Shown here: positions 54,576 through 63,960 of the stretch, piece after piece
Position numbering within the stretch: position 1 is the stretch's first letter
How the letters are laid out: each line of letters opens with the position of its first letter
Source: a virus
Reading direction: 5' to 3' (one strand)
Length of the DNA: 64,000 bases
Virus record (IMG/VR): IMGVR_UViG_3300035670_010691
Coordinates: 1-64,000 of that record
Notes under the pieces: model-generated
Seen by the model: the letters and a program-made list of their open reading frames with translations, nothing else
Told to the model about the DNA's origin: nothing
Databases searched by the model: none
Position numbers and translations under genes: made by a program

Positions 54576-55993
54576 GTGAAGTAATTGGAAATAATTTCCA
54601 TAAAACAAAACAACAATTAGACTCAGTAGGATGTGGATTTTGTCTTGCAAAATGGACACAAGTTACGATGCATCTTCATAATGGAACTACCCATTCATGT
54701 CACCATCCTGCACCACATAAAATTGGACTTAAAGAAATTGAAAAAAATCACACAGCATTACATAATTCTAAACATAAGAAAAAAGTTAGAAAAGAAATGT
54801 TGGAGGGTGGTAGACCAGAAGAATGTAATTATTGTTGGAGAGTAGAAGATAGCTCAGAAGCTTATTCAGACCGAGTATTTAAATCAGAAGAACAATGGTC
54901 TAAACCTCACTTTGAAGAAATTAAAAATATTGATTGGAAAGAAGATTATTTACCAAAATATGTTGAGGTAAGTTTTGCAAACACTTGTAATTTTAAGTGT
55001 GCGTATTGTGGACCTGAATATTCATCAACTTGGGTAGAAGAAGTTAGAAATCATGGTGGATATCCAACGTCTCAAAATTTTAATTCATTAGACCCAATTG
55101 TAGAAAGAAATACACTTTCTATACCACAACGAGAACATAATCCATATATTGAGGCATTTTGGAAATGGTGGCCTCAGTTATACAAAAATATGGATACTTT
55201 TAGAATTACAGGTGGTGAGCCATTATTGTCAAAAGATACTTGGAAAGTATTAGATAATATTATTGAAACTGATGAACCAAATAAAAACTTAAAGTTTTCC
55301 ATTAATTCAAATTTAGGTGTGGATGATAAGTTGATTGAAAAACTTATTGAAAAACTTAAAATTATTGAAACCGAAGGTAGAGTAAAAGAAATGATTATTT
55401 ACACATCGGTTGATGCATATGGACAACAAGCTGACTATGTTAGATATGGTTTGGATTTTGAAAAACTTTTTAAAAATATTGATAGAATTTTATCGGAACT
55501 TCAAAAAGTAACAGTTGTTGTTATGTCAACATTTAATATTTTTAGTATTTTTTCTTATGAGAAATTGTTAAAAAAGGTATATGAATTTAAACTAAAACAT
55601 TTTAATACAGAGAGATATTGGAATTCTGCTTTAATTATAGATACTTCTTATTTAAGACATCCAGAATTTTTAAGTTTTAGATTATTAAAAGACTATTTAG
55701 ACGAAGAATACTTTGAAAGATGTATAAAATTCATGAAATTTCATTCTACTTATAGGTCTTTAAATTCGTTTCAACCTAAGCATATTTCAGATGTTGGATT
55801 TACTTTAAAAGAAATAGAAAAAGTATCAAGAATTAGAGATATTTTTGTTAAAGATAGTTTAATAGATGATACAAATTTTGATTTACAAAAGAAAGATTTT
55901 TTAAAATTTATAGAAGAGTATGAAGTAAGAAGACACTTAAAATGTCAAGATTATTTCCCTGAATTAACTAATTTCATAAATAATATAAAATGA
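54572..55993 (+). CDS. Radical SAM enzyme with N-terminal twitch/SPASM-like domain, copy 1
   Basis: This 473-residue protein has the radical SAM cluster motif Cys139-NFK-Cys143-AY-Cys146. RITGGEPLLSKDTW (GGE motif) and FSINSNLG follow. Before the core, residues 20-90 carry Cys24 (FCLAKW), Cys43 (HSCHHP) and Cys85/Cys88 (EECNYCW), matching a twitch or SPASM-type auxiliary iron-sulfur site placed N-terminally instead of C-terminally. Such enzymes modify sugars, peptides or small molecules by radical chemistry. The substrate is unknown. It overlaps GT7 copy 3 and the LamG-only gene by 4 nt each, so the products are made together. Confidence 0.85.
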   Translation: MSEVIGNNFHKTKQQLDSVGCGFCLAKWTQVTMHLHNGTTHSCHHPAPHKIGLKEIEKNHTALHNSKHKKKVRKEMLEGGRPEECNYCWRVEDSSEAYSDRVFKSEEQWSKPHFEEIKNIDWKEDYLPKYVEVSFANTCNFKCAYCGPEYSSTWVEEVRNHGGYPTSQNFNSLDPIVERNTLSIPQREHNPYIEAFWKWWPQLYKNMDTFRITGGEPLLSKDTWKVLDNIIETDEPNKNLKFSINSNLGVDDKLIEKLIEKLKIIETEGRVKEMIIYTSVDAYGQQADYVRYGLDFEKLFKNIDRILSELQKVTVVVMSTFNIFSIFSYEKLLKKVYEFKLKHFNTERYWNSALIIDTSYLRHPEFLSFRLLKDYLDEEYFERCIKFMKFHSTYRSLNSFQPKHISDVGFTLKEIEKVSRIRDIFVKDSLIDDTNFDLQKKDFLKFIEEYEVRRHLKCQDYFPELTNFINNIK

Positions 55994-56736
55994 ATATATT
56001 ATATAAACAACCGTATTGGATAAAATATAAATGGGATTTGTCATATCACGATGATAATCAATATGTTACTCCATTCAATAAAGAACAAAACTTGGAATTA
56101 AATAATTGTTTTCATCAAAAAAAATGGACATTGAATGTATTTTTTAAATTAATACCAAATTCATTTACTGATAAAATATTTTGTATCATAGGAAAGCCGG
56201 GCAAAAATATGGGAATCACATTTAATACTGAAAGTGAATCTCTTGCTTTTGAATTTTGGACGAAGGTTCCAAAAAAAGATGACCAATTTAATTGGGTTGG
56301 ATTTTATGGAATTACTAAAAGTGATTTAGAAAATTTGGATTTAGTCCTTTCAGTTGTTAGAGAAAATAATAAAATATTACTTTATAAAAATTATGATTTA
56401 ATAAACGAACAGGAATTTGAAGGTGAATTAATAGACGATTATAAGGAAGAAGGTATTATAATCGGGGCAGGTAATCCTGGTACATTTGTTGAAGAACACA
56501 GATATTTTGGTCAATTTGATATTAAGCACTTATCGTTTATTAAAAACAAAACAGATATTAATTTTGCACTTGAGACATTTACAACACCAGTTGAAAAACT
56601 GTTGAACAAATCTCATTATAACGATATTCTTTTCTTATTTGATTTTAAACATAAAAATAATTTTAACATCATTTTAGATGAATCAAAAAACAATAACTTT
56701 ATGGAAAAACTTCCACTTGAATTTTTAACTAATTAA
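55990..56736 (+). CDS. Stand-alone LamG-like protein
   Basis: This 248-residue protein shows a concanavalin/LamG-like pattern: WTLNVFFKLIPNSF, GITFNTESESLAFEFW, LVLSVVRENNKILLYKN and YFGQFDIKHLSFIKN. FLFDFKHKNNFNIILDESKNNNF near the end is reminiscent of the LHYNF-xx-DLSGNxNDGE strand of the GT7 inserts. No GT7 catalytic parts remain, so this is either a released insert domain or an independent glycan binder. It sits between the two radical SAM genes. Confidence 0.65.
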   Translation: MNILYKQPYWIKYKWDLSYHDDNQYVTPFNKEQNLELNNCFHQKKWTLNVFFKLIPNSFTDKIFCIIGKPGKNMGITFNTESESLAFEFWTKVPKKDDQFNWVGFYGITKSDLENLDLVLSVVRENNKILLYKNYDLINEQEFEGELIDDYKEEGIIIGAGNPGTFVEEHRYFGQFDIKHLSFIKNKTDINFALETFTTPVEKLLNKSHYNDILFLFDFKHKNNFNIILDESKNNNFMEKLPLEFLTN

Positions 56737-56738
56737 TT

Positions 56739-58187
56739 ATGTCAGATACAAACGAATTACGAGATTGGCGAAACAAAAATCTTAACTCTATATCACCAAG
56801 CTTTTGTGCAGCTAAATGGTATAATGCTTCTTTACATTTGGGTCATGGATTTACCAACTCCTGTCACTTACCACTTCCCCATCCTGTTGATTTAGAGGAA
56901 ATTAAAACTAATCCGGGAGCACTTCATAATACGAAGTTAAAGAAAGAAGCACGTAAAATGATGTTGGATGGTAGAAGACCAGCTGAATGTTCTTATTGTT
57001 GGAAAGTGGAGGATATTGGTAGAGATCACATTGCAGATCGTGTTTATAAGTCACGTATTTACAAAGAAGAAGATATTTCTAAATTAAGAGATTTACCTTG
57101 GGATGTGGATGTGTTATTAAAAACAGTAGAGGTTTCATTCGATAGAACTTGTAATTTTGCTTGCTCATATTGCAATTCAGGTTATTCCACGACATGGGGT
57201 AAAGAAATCAAAAAATTTGGACCTTATCAAAAGTTTAAAACAGTATCCGCGGGCGCTTATTACGCTGACGGAAGTTGGGCTGATAAATTTGGAAAACAAA
57301 ATGATGATAATCCATATGTTCAAGCATTTATTAGATGGTGGCCAGATCTTGTAAAAGAATTAGAAGAAATTAGAATCACAGGTGGAGAACCAACCATGTC
57401 TCATAATTTTTGGAGTTTCTTGGATGTCGTTAAGAGATATCCATCCAACAAATTAAGACTTGCTGTTAATTCTAATTTAGGTGGTACTTTTGATAGAATA
57501 CAAAGACTAATTGACGCTACTCACGAATTACCAATTAAAGAATTTGATTTATATACGTCTAACGAATCTTTTGGTAAGCATGCCGAATATATTAGAGATG
57601 GTTTAATTTATCCCGAGTGGAGATCAAATATGGTTAAGTTTATTGAAAGAGCAGAATTTAGGTCACTAACCGTGATGATGACGATAAATTCTCTTTGTCT
57701 TTTCAGTATTACCGAATTTTTGGACGATATGATTACTCTAAAAGAAAAATATGGTCCAAACAGACCAAATGTCGATTTTAACATTTTAAGATGGCCAGCA
57801 TTCATGTCTCCACTCGTATTACCAAATTCTGTAAAAAATGACTTACACCGTAAGTTTAAAACTTGGTATGACGAAAGAAGAAAAAATGAATGGTTTGATG
57901 AATTGTTTTCAGTAGGTGAAAAGGCACAGATTGAAAGATTAATTGACTATATTGAAGTAGTTGAAACAGGTCACGTAACAACAGAAAGAGAAAATGAATT
58001 ACATTTTCATGACTTTAAATCATTTTATTCTCAATATGATGAAAGACGTGGTAAGAGTTTTGTTGAAACTTTTCCTGAATTAAAAGATTGGTATGAATCA
58101 ATTGAAGTTGATAAAACCATACCTGATGTTGAATTGAGAAGTGGTGAAATTACTCACTTTGAAGACGGTGAATATAATCCAAATTAA
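56739..58187 (+). CDS. Radical SAM enzyme with N-terminal twitch/SPASM-like domain, copy 2
   Basis: This 482-residue paralogue of the 54572-55993 product has the radical SAM cysteines Cys138-NFA-Cys142-SY-Cys145. The N-terminal cysteines (FCAAKW, Cys23; NSCHLP, near 42; AECSYCWKVED, 84 and 87) and RITGGEPTMS match copy 1 position for position. Sequence beyond the core differs, including a unique insert SAGAYYADGSWADKFG. Two paralogues kept side by side suggest two chemical steps or two substrates. It starts 2 nt after the LamG-only gene. Confidence 0.85.
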   Translation: MSDTNELRDWRNKNLNSISPSFCAAKWYNASLHLGHGFTNSCHLPLPHPVDLEEIKTNPGALHNTKLKKEARKMMLDGRRPAECSYCWKVEDIGRDHIADRVYKSRIYKEEDISKLRDLPWDVDVLLKTVEVSFDRTCNFACSYCNSGYSTTWGKEIKKFGPYQKFKTVSAGAYYADGSWADKFGKQNDDNPYVQAFIRWWPDLVKELEEIRITGGEPTMSHNFWSFLDVVKRYPSNKLRLAVNSNLGGTFDRIQRLIDATHELPIKEFDLYTSNESFGKHAEYIRDGLIYPEWRSNMVKFIERAEFRSLTVMMTINSLCLFSITEFLDDMITLKEKYGPNRPNVDFNILRWPAFMSPLVLPNSVKNDLHRKFKTWYDERRKNEWFDELFSVGEKAQIERLIDYIEVVETGHVTTERENELHFHDFKSFYSQYDERRGKSFVETFPELKDWYESIEVDKTIPDVELRSGEITHFEDGEYNPN

Positions 58188-58190
58188 ATC

Positions 58191-59333
58191 ATGTATGGGT
58201 TAGATTATACATTAAGATGGCAAGAACCATTTGGTGGTTGGGGAAATCATAGTGACTTTTATAAAAGCAAATACCAAAAAATTTTAGATAATAACGATAC
58301 TGGGTTATGTAATAGAATTTTTCATTGGGAAATTGCATACGATTTAAATAAAAGACATGATTTCAAATACACAATTCTTTTACCATATCGGTTTTGGCCA
58401 GAAATAGAATTGATAAACTTACCTTATACAAAACCTGTTTTTTACGGAGAATACGAATTTGGTAGCAATTATATCGTTGAATATGAAAGTCTTAATTTTA
58501 AAACCGTCTTTGATATAGAAAGCGATGATGTATATAAAGCAACTCAAATTGATAGAGATTATATACAACAACTTTATTTAGATGAAACTAAAAAATTGAA
58601 AGATAATCACTATTATTCTGATTTTAGTTATTATAGTTTACGTGAATTGGTTGAACTAAAAAATCCACAATTTTTATACCATTTACCCGATGTTTCACTA
58701 AAATACAGACCCCTTTCGTCTATAAAATTAAAACATAAATTTATGGATGATGTTATAACAAATTTTACAAAAAACGCCATAGGATTTCATATTAGAAGAA
58801 ATAATGGAGTTAGTTTTAATGAAGATTCAATTTACAAAAACAATCCACAGTTAAAAAAAGAATTTTTGTCTATTAGAAAAACATCTCATATTCAAAATCC
58901 ATTATACCAATTCGTTGATGATGAAAAATATTTTAAAATAATTGATAAAATTTTAAAAATACTTCCTGATCATGATATTTTTATAAGCATGGATTTACCA
59001 AAACAATTTTTGGAACCTTATTATAAAAATTTTGGAAATATGATATTTTCAAGTCATGATATATTACCAGAAATAAAAAATTATTTATTAGAATCAAAAA
59101 TAAATGTTGAAAGATTAGAAAATTATGCAAATGCTATTTTAAATGTAACTGATTTATTTTGTTTATCTAATTGTAATTATTTAGTGTGTAGTTATCCATC
59201 AACTTATAGTGAATTTGCATATGAATATAAAAATACACCATATTCGAGTATAAAGTTGGAAGTAGATGATATTGTATCAGATTTTCTAAAACACAAAAAT
59301 GTTAAATTTAACAAAAATAAAAAATTATTTTAA
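58191..59333 (+). CDS. Fucosyltransferase-like glycosyltransferase (NodZ/O-FucT-like)
   Basis: This 380-residue protein has IGFHIRRNNGV (HxRRxD-like GDP-sugar binding strand, near residue 197) and, toward the end, DLFCLSNCNYLVCSYPSTYSEFA. The latter resembles the SDxxxxxxxSTFS-like motif of GT23 and GT65 fucosyltransferases. The N-terminal GWGNHSDFYKSKYQ and GLCNRIFHWEIAYDL fit the acceptor side (GLGNRL-type). It would take a GDP-sugar. The distance from well-studied enzymes makes the exact family uncertain. It ends on the ATG of the aminotransferase-like gene (TAATG). Confidence 0.65.
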   Translation: MYGLDYTLRWQEPFGGWGNHSDFYKSKYQKILDNNDTGLCNRIFHWEIAYDLNKRHDFKYTILLPYRFWPEIELINLPYTKPVFYGEYEFGSNYIVEYESLNFKTVFDIESDDVYKATQIDRDYIQQLYLDETKKLKDNHYYSDFSYYSLRELVELKNPQFLYHLPDVSLKYRPLSSIKLKHKFMDDVITNFTKNAIGFHIRRNNGVSFNEDSIYKNNPQLKKEFLSIRKTSHIQNPLYQFVDDEKYFKIIDKILKILPDHDIFISMDLPKQFLEPYYKNFGNMIFSSHDILPEIKNYLLESKINVERLENYANAILNVTDLFCLSNCNYLVCSYPSTYSEFAYEYKNTPYSSIKLEVDDIVSDFLKHKNVKFNKNKKLF

Positions 59334-60004
59334 TGTTTCAAGAATGGCCAATTGGTAGACCACCAAAAGAATTACAAAGACCTGAATTATCACAATTAGA
59401 TTTTGAATGGTCTAACCCGCAAGAAGTTATAGATTACTTTGAGAAAAAAGTGGCAAAGTTTGCAGGTTCAAAGTACGGAGTTGCGGTTGACTGTTGTACC
59501 AATGCTATTTTTCTCACTCTTAAGTACTTAAACCAACCACAAGAAATTACAATACCCACCCACACTTACATTTCCGTTCCAAACTATATTAAATTAGCGG
59601 GTTACGATGTAAAGTTTGAAGAAAGAGAATGGAGTGGAGTGTATCAACTCAACCCTCTTGATGTATGGGACGGTGCTGGTAGATGGATTGAAGGTATGTT
59701 TCAAGGTGAGTTTATGTGTTTGTCCTTTCAGTTTAAAAAAAGATTACCAATTGGTAGAGGTGGTATGATACTTACCGACAACGAAGATGCGTATAAGTGG
59801 TTGAAGAAAGCACGGTATGATGGTAGAGACCTCACCAAATCACAAGACGAAGATGATATTGATATGGTGGGATATCATATGTATATGACTCCCGAAGACG
59901 CCGCTCGTGGTATTTTACTTATGGATAAAATTTCGAGTGTTAATAATGACACTCATTCAAATAACTCATACAAAAATATTTTAGAAAATAATGTTAAGTT
60001 TTGA
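59333..60004 (+). CDS. Short DegT/DnrJ/EryC1-type aminotransferase
   Basis: This 223-residue protein matches the large domain of PLP-dependent sugar aminotransferases. It has FAGSKYGVAVDCCTNAIFLTL (PLP phosphate loop), ITIPTHTYISVPNYI, LDVWDGAGRW and the lysine segment SFQFKKRLPIGRGGMILTD with the PLP-binding Lys. The family is usually 360-400 residues, and the C-terminal small domain is missing. No frame-shifted remnant of it appears downstream, since the next frame codes an unrelated protein. It may work as a minimal dimer or be inactive. It would put an amino group on a keto-sugar. Confidence 0.75.
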   Translation: MFQEWPIGRPPKELQRPELSQLDFEWSNPQEVIDYFEKKVAKFAGSKYGVAVDCCTNAIFLTLKYLNQPQEITIPTHTYISVPNYIKLAGYDVKFEEREWSGVYQLNPLDVWDGAGRWIEGMFQGEFMCLSFQFKKRLPIGRGGMILTDNEDAYKWLKKARYDGRDLTKSQDEDDIDMVGYHMYMTPEDAARGILLMDKISSVNNDTHSNNSYKNILENNVKF

Positions 60005-60812
60005 TAAAAATACAAAATTATTTATAGACAAAAGATATAAAGATAGACATATAAATTTTTATCAAACTGATTTAGAAGATACCTATTTTCAAAATAAAAA
60101 TAAAATGGGGGAATCTTGGTACTATTTTGATAATCCAATAGATTATAAATTTAACAAATTAGGTTTTAGATTTAAAGAAATAGAAGAAGTGGATGATAAT
60201 TTTCTACTATCATTTGGATGTTCTTACACAGAAGGAGTCGGATTGCATTATGAAGATTTGTGGGTTACAAAACTTGCAAATAGTTTAAATTTAGATTTTA
60301 TGAATTTTGCAAAATCAAGTTCTTCTGTTGATAACATTATTTGGCAAACAATATTTATTTCAAATTATTTAAAAAAAAATAATAAAATTCCTAAATTTGT
60401 TATTTATCAAATACCTTTTTACACTAGAACACAGTTTGTTGATATTTGGGGTGACGAAATTGATATTGTTTCCCAAAACTTGGAGATGAATTATAAAAAT
60501 TTAAGTTTTATTGATGAATATTATAAATATTTTTTTATAGAAACTCAAATTCAACCAAAAATTAATATACTTTTTTTAACTAATATGGCAAGTATTATTT
60601 GGGAATCGATGGGTTCGAAAGTTATATATTTTTCATTGGAACCTGATTCTGAATCAAAAGAAATTAACTCATTTTTAAATAATGAAGTAATTAATATATA
60701 TGATTACACAGTACATGAAAAAAATAAATTAGCAAGAGACTTATCCCATAATGGGAGATTTGGTCATGATATAATTGTAGAAGAATTACAAAAAATAATT
60801 AAAAATGGTTAA
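59991..60812 (+). CDS. SGNH hydrolase-like protein
   Basis: This 273-residue protein has the SGNH-type block I as SFGCSYTEGVGL (catalytic Ser within GCS, where the usual motif is GDS). LARDLSHNGRFGHDIIVEEL (Asp-x-x-His-x-GxxGH) near the C terminus would hold the Asp and His. A middle block with FMNFAKSSSSVDNIIWQ provides the Gly/Asn equivalents less clearly. Such enzymes add or remove acyl (for example acetyl) groups on sugars. It overlaps the aminotransferase-like gene by 14 nt and the amidinotransferase gene by 8 nt. Confidence 0.7.
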   Translation: MLSFDKNTKLFIDKRYKDRHINFYQTDLEDTYFQNKNKMGESWYYFDNPIDYKFNKLGFRFKEIEEVDDNFLLSFGCSYTEGVGLHYEDLWVTKLANSLNLDFMNFAKSSSSVDNIIWQTIFISNYLKKNNKIPKFVIYQIPFYTRTQFVDIWGDEIDIVSQNLEMNYKNLSFIDEYYKYFFIETQIQPKINILFLTNMASIIWESMGSKVIYFSLEPDSESKEINSFLNNEVINIYDYTVHEKNKLARDLSHNGRFGHDIIVEELQKIIKNG

Positions 60813-61818
60813 TGTTAATAATGAATGGGAACCTCTTAAAGAAGTAATACTTGGTACGGTTACTAACGCAAACATGCCCACACATGGGAAAGATTTACAT
60901 TGTATAAATTACGCAGACCAAGATAGTATTCCAATTGACGAAGACGGATTTTGGAATAGTAAAGTTTATTTTGAAACAAATGAAGATTTAGAAAATTTAA
61001 AAAATACGTTAGAATCAGCTGGTGTAAAAGTTCATAGACCCTCTCCAATTCAAACCAGAAATGTTATTTCAAATGGTTATTGGAAAACAAATCAATACTA
61101 TACATTTTGCCCAAGAGATACTGTAACTGTTATTGGTGATACTATTCTTGAGTCACCGATGTCCCTCCGTTCCCGTCAATATGAAACCGATTGTTTTAAA
61201 GATATTTTTATACAAAAAATGAAAGAAGGTGCAAATTGGGTATCTGCTCCAAAACCACGTTTAACAGATGATAGTTACCAAAGAGAAGACTTATCCCAAC
61301 TCACTTTACGAGATATAGAACCTGTTTTTGATGCCGCTAATATTCTTCGTTGTAATGATGATATTCTGTATCTAAATTCCAACACAGGAAACAAGTTGGG
61401 AGCACAATGGTTACAGAACTTTTTGGGTTCGAAATATCGGGTACACGTCCTTGAAAACATTTATTCATACATTCACATAGACTCAACTATTGCACTCCTT
61501 AGAGAGGGATTATGTCTTCTAAATCCCGAACGAGTAAACGAAGACAATATGCCTGAATTATTAAAAAGTTGGGATAAAATTTGGTGCCCTCCAATGGTTG
61601 ATATTGGATATCATAAAACTAATAGAGCATCGGTATGGATAGGAGTAAATCTACTTTCCATAGATGAAAACACAGTAGTGGTTGATAATAGACAAACTGA
61701 ATTGATAAAAGAACTTAAAAAGTATGGTATTGACACACTTGATGCACAAATTCGTCACTCACGAACTCTTGGTGGTTCTATGCATTGCGTAACAACAGAT
61801 TTATGGAGGGGAAAGTGA
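60805..61818 (+). CDS. Amidinotransferase (GATM/StrB-like)
   Basis: This 337-residue protein has the pentein fold of arginine:glycine or inosamine amidinotransferases. It has FCPRDTVTVIGDTILESPMS (Asp-containing active-site entrance), EPVFDAANI (conserved Asp), YSYIHIDST (active-site His-x-Asp) and GGSMHCVTTD near the C terminus with the catalytic Cys. It would transfer the amidino group of arginine to an amine. Sitting two genes after a DegT-type aminotransferase gene, it could guanidinylate an amino-sugar, as StrB1 does in streptomycin synthesis (inference). It overlaps the following epimerase gene by 4 nt (GTGA). Confidence 0.87.
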   Translation: MVNVNNEWEPLKEVILGTVTNANMPTHGKDLHCINYADQDSIPIDEDGFWNSKVYFETNEDLENLKNTLESAGVKVHRPSPIQTRNVISNGYWKTNQYYTFCPRDTVTVIGDTILESPMSLRSRQYETDCFKDIFIQKMKEGANWVSAPKPRLTDDSYQREDLSQLTLRDIEPVFDAANILRCNDDILYLNSNTGNKLGAQWLQNFLGSKYRVHVLENIYSYIHIDSTIALLREGLCLLNPERVNEDNMPELLKSWDKIWCPPMVDIGYHKTNRASVWIGVNLLSIDENTVVVDNRQTELIKELKKYGIDTLDAQIRHSRTLGGSMHCVTTDLWRGK

Positions 61819-63956
61819 AATTACTTATAATTGGTGGTGCTGGGTATTTAGGAACGGAATTATGTAAAAGAGCTCTCATAGATGAGCGTGATGTTACTGT
61901 TATTGATAATTTTACATATAATCAAACTAAATTAAAAAATGTAAAATATATTAATGATGATGTAAAAAATATTTGGAAGTACAAAAAAATAGTCGAACAG
62001 TTTGACAAAATTTATTATTTAGCATCACCAAGACTTAATGAACTTAACGATAGGAAGTTAATTGACGAACATCTTTTATATTTAGAAAATACAATTAAGA
62101 TGGTTCCTGAAAACTGTGATTTTTATTTTATTAGTAGTTGTAGTGTTTATGGAAAATCAAAAGAAATAGTAAATGAAAATTCACCTGTTCAGATTACTTC
62201 CTTATATTCTGAACTAAAAATTAGAAGTGAAGAATTAATAAAAAATTTACCAAATAATTTTAAAATATTTAGATTGGCAACTTTGTATGGTGTTGGTCAA
62301 AATCAAAGAAATGATATTTTAATTAATGAATTGGTTACAGATGTTATTAATAATAAAACTTTACAGATATATGATCCAGATTCTAATAGACCCCATTTAA
62401 ATGTAAGGGATTGTGCTTTAATATTAAATAACTTGATGTTTTCGGGGTTTGAAGATAAAATTTTAAATATTGGTTTTGATTTTCAAAACATTTCAAAAAG
62501 ACAAATAGTAAATTTAATTGAAGATATATTAGAAAGAAATTTATATGTTACTTTTAATGAAACAAATGACAGTAGAGATTACAAAGTTGATTTTTCTCTT
62601 TTAAAAAAAATAATTGATATTAAAGATGAGGATATATTATCATTTAGAGATGGGATTTATGAGTTATATGTTGGAAAAATTAATTTTGCAGTTGAGGATT
62701 GGGATAGTATAATTGATTATTATAGACCTAATGGTAGTTCAAAAACTTGGTATATGGAAGAGGAAGGAAAGTTAGATTATCCAAAAATGTGGGGATTTTG
62801 GAATATTTTTGATACTCACGATTCTCAACATAAAATGTTTTCTATTGAAAATTTTAATTCACTTTCAATTCCATCATTTAGAGACGAACATCATAATTTG
62901 TTAAAAGTAAATGAGGATTCAAATGAAAATTATGTTTATTTTATAAACATTTTTGATCCATCATATTTTAAAAGAAATGAAAAAATTGGATTTTCTACAA
63001 TTCATAAGAAGTATTTGGATGATTGTAGAAGAGGTAAATGTAAAATTATTTTAGGTCTTACGTTAGAAGGATATTCTGGTATAGAAAGTAACAGAGATTT
63101 AGAAATTTTAAAAAAATGGGTGATTTGGCAAAAATTACCAAAAAGTGGAGTTCTTTACATTTCAGGTAATATTAATATTGATAAACTTCAAGAAATCAGA
63201 AATTTAAATTTTGAAGTAGTTGGATTATCTCATTTTGAAATTTGGTTAAATTTTAAGACAATATCAGATAATCCAATTAAATTTAAAAAAGACACCACTT
63301 CAAAATTATTTTTAATGCATGCCAGAAACACACGTGATCATAGAGTTAAATTTGTTTGTGACCTTATTGAAAAAAATTTATTTGAACGTGGAATGATAAG
63401 TATGGAGGCATTTACCGCAGACGATGTTTTTGTAGAACATAAGTCACTAAATTCTCTTATTGAAAAATTACCTTTGGTTATCAATGATAATTTAAATCAA
63501 AATTTATGTAATGATGTAAATTTTAATGATTATGAAAAAACATTTGTTTCCGTAATATCCGAAACTTTAATTGAAAAGGAAACATTGTTTATAACTGAAA
63601 AGACGTGGAAAGCTTTATTTGTTGGGCATCCTTTTATAATGTTTGGAAATCCATTTACTTTAAAAAAATTAAAAGAATGGGGATTTAAAACTTTTGAAAA
63701 TTGGTGGGATGAATCATATGATGAAGAAATAGATTTAGATTTAAGAATTGAAAAGATACAGAAAATTTTATTAGATTTATCTAAAAAAACAGATGAAGAA
63801 TTGATAAAGATACGGGAAGAAATGATTCCTGTTTTAAAACATAATATGAATCATTATTATTTATTTTGTGAAAAAAAATATTGTTTAGACCACAATTCTA
63901 TATACCCAAATAAACCCCTACTAAAGATAATAAAAGATTTTTTAATAAAAAAATAA
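61815..63956 (+). CDS. Bifunctional NAD-dependent epimerase plus C-terminal glycosyltransferase-like domain
   Basis: The frame is open from 61785, but GTG 61815 is the better start, with GGAGGGG just before it and a GTGA overlap with the amidinotransferase stop. This gives 714 residues. Residues 1-300 are an SDR epimerase/dehydratase (LLIIGGAGYLGTELCKRAL, SSCSVYGKSKE with Tyr, FRLATLYGVG). The remainder is a different domain that reads WGFWNIFDTHDSQH, HARNTRDHRVKF, ETLFITEKTWKALFVGHPFIMF (core FITEKTWKAL) and GFKTFENWWDESYDEE. That layout resembles GT/exostosin-like proteins of phages and giant viruses. The fusion suggests one enzyme makes and another uses the sugar. Confidence 0.75.
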   Translation: MKLLIIGGAGYLGTELCKRALIDERDVTVIDNFTYNQTKLKNVKYINDDVKNIWKYKKIVEQFDKIYYLASPRLNELNDRKLIDEHLLYLENTIKMVPENCDFYFISSCSVYGKSKEIVNENSPVQITSLYSELKIRSEELIKNLPNNFKIFRLATLYGVGQNQRNDILINELVTDVINNKTLQIYDPDSNRPHLNVRDCALILNNLMFSGFEDKILNIGFDFQNISKRQIVNLIEDILERNLYVTFNETNDSRDYKVDFSLLKKIIDIKDEDILSFRDGIYELYVGKINFAVEDWDSIIDYYRPNGSSKTWYMEEEGKLDYPKMWGFWNIFDTHDSQHKMFSIENFNSLSIPSFRDEHHNLLKVNEDSNENYVYFINIFDPSYFKRNEKIGFSTIHKKYLDDCRRGKCKIILGLTLEGYSGIESNRDLEILKKWVIWQKLPKSGVLYISGNINIDKLQEIRNLNFEVVGLSHFEIWLNFKTISDNPIKFKKDTTSKLFLMHARNTRDHRVKFVCDLIEKNLFERGMISMEAFTADDVFVEHKSLNSLIEKLPLVINDNLNQNLCNDVNFNDYEKTFVSVISETLIEKETLFITEKTWKALFVGHPFIMFGNPFTLKKLKEWGFKTFENWWDESYDEEIDLDLRIEKIQKILLDLSKKTDEELIKIREEMIPVLKHNMNHYYLFCEKKYCLDHNSIYPNKPLLKIIKDFLIKK

Positions 63957-63960
63957 AAAC

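Noticed and set aside
61785-61814. Upstream ATG starts (61785, 61803) for the epimerase fusion
   Set aside because: GTG 61815 has a good ribosome binding site, a 4-nt overlap with the previous stop and begins right at the Rossmann strand.
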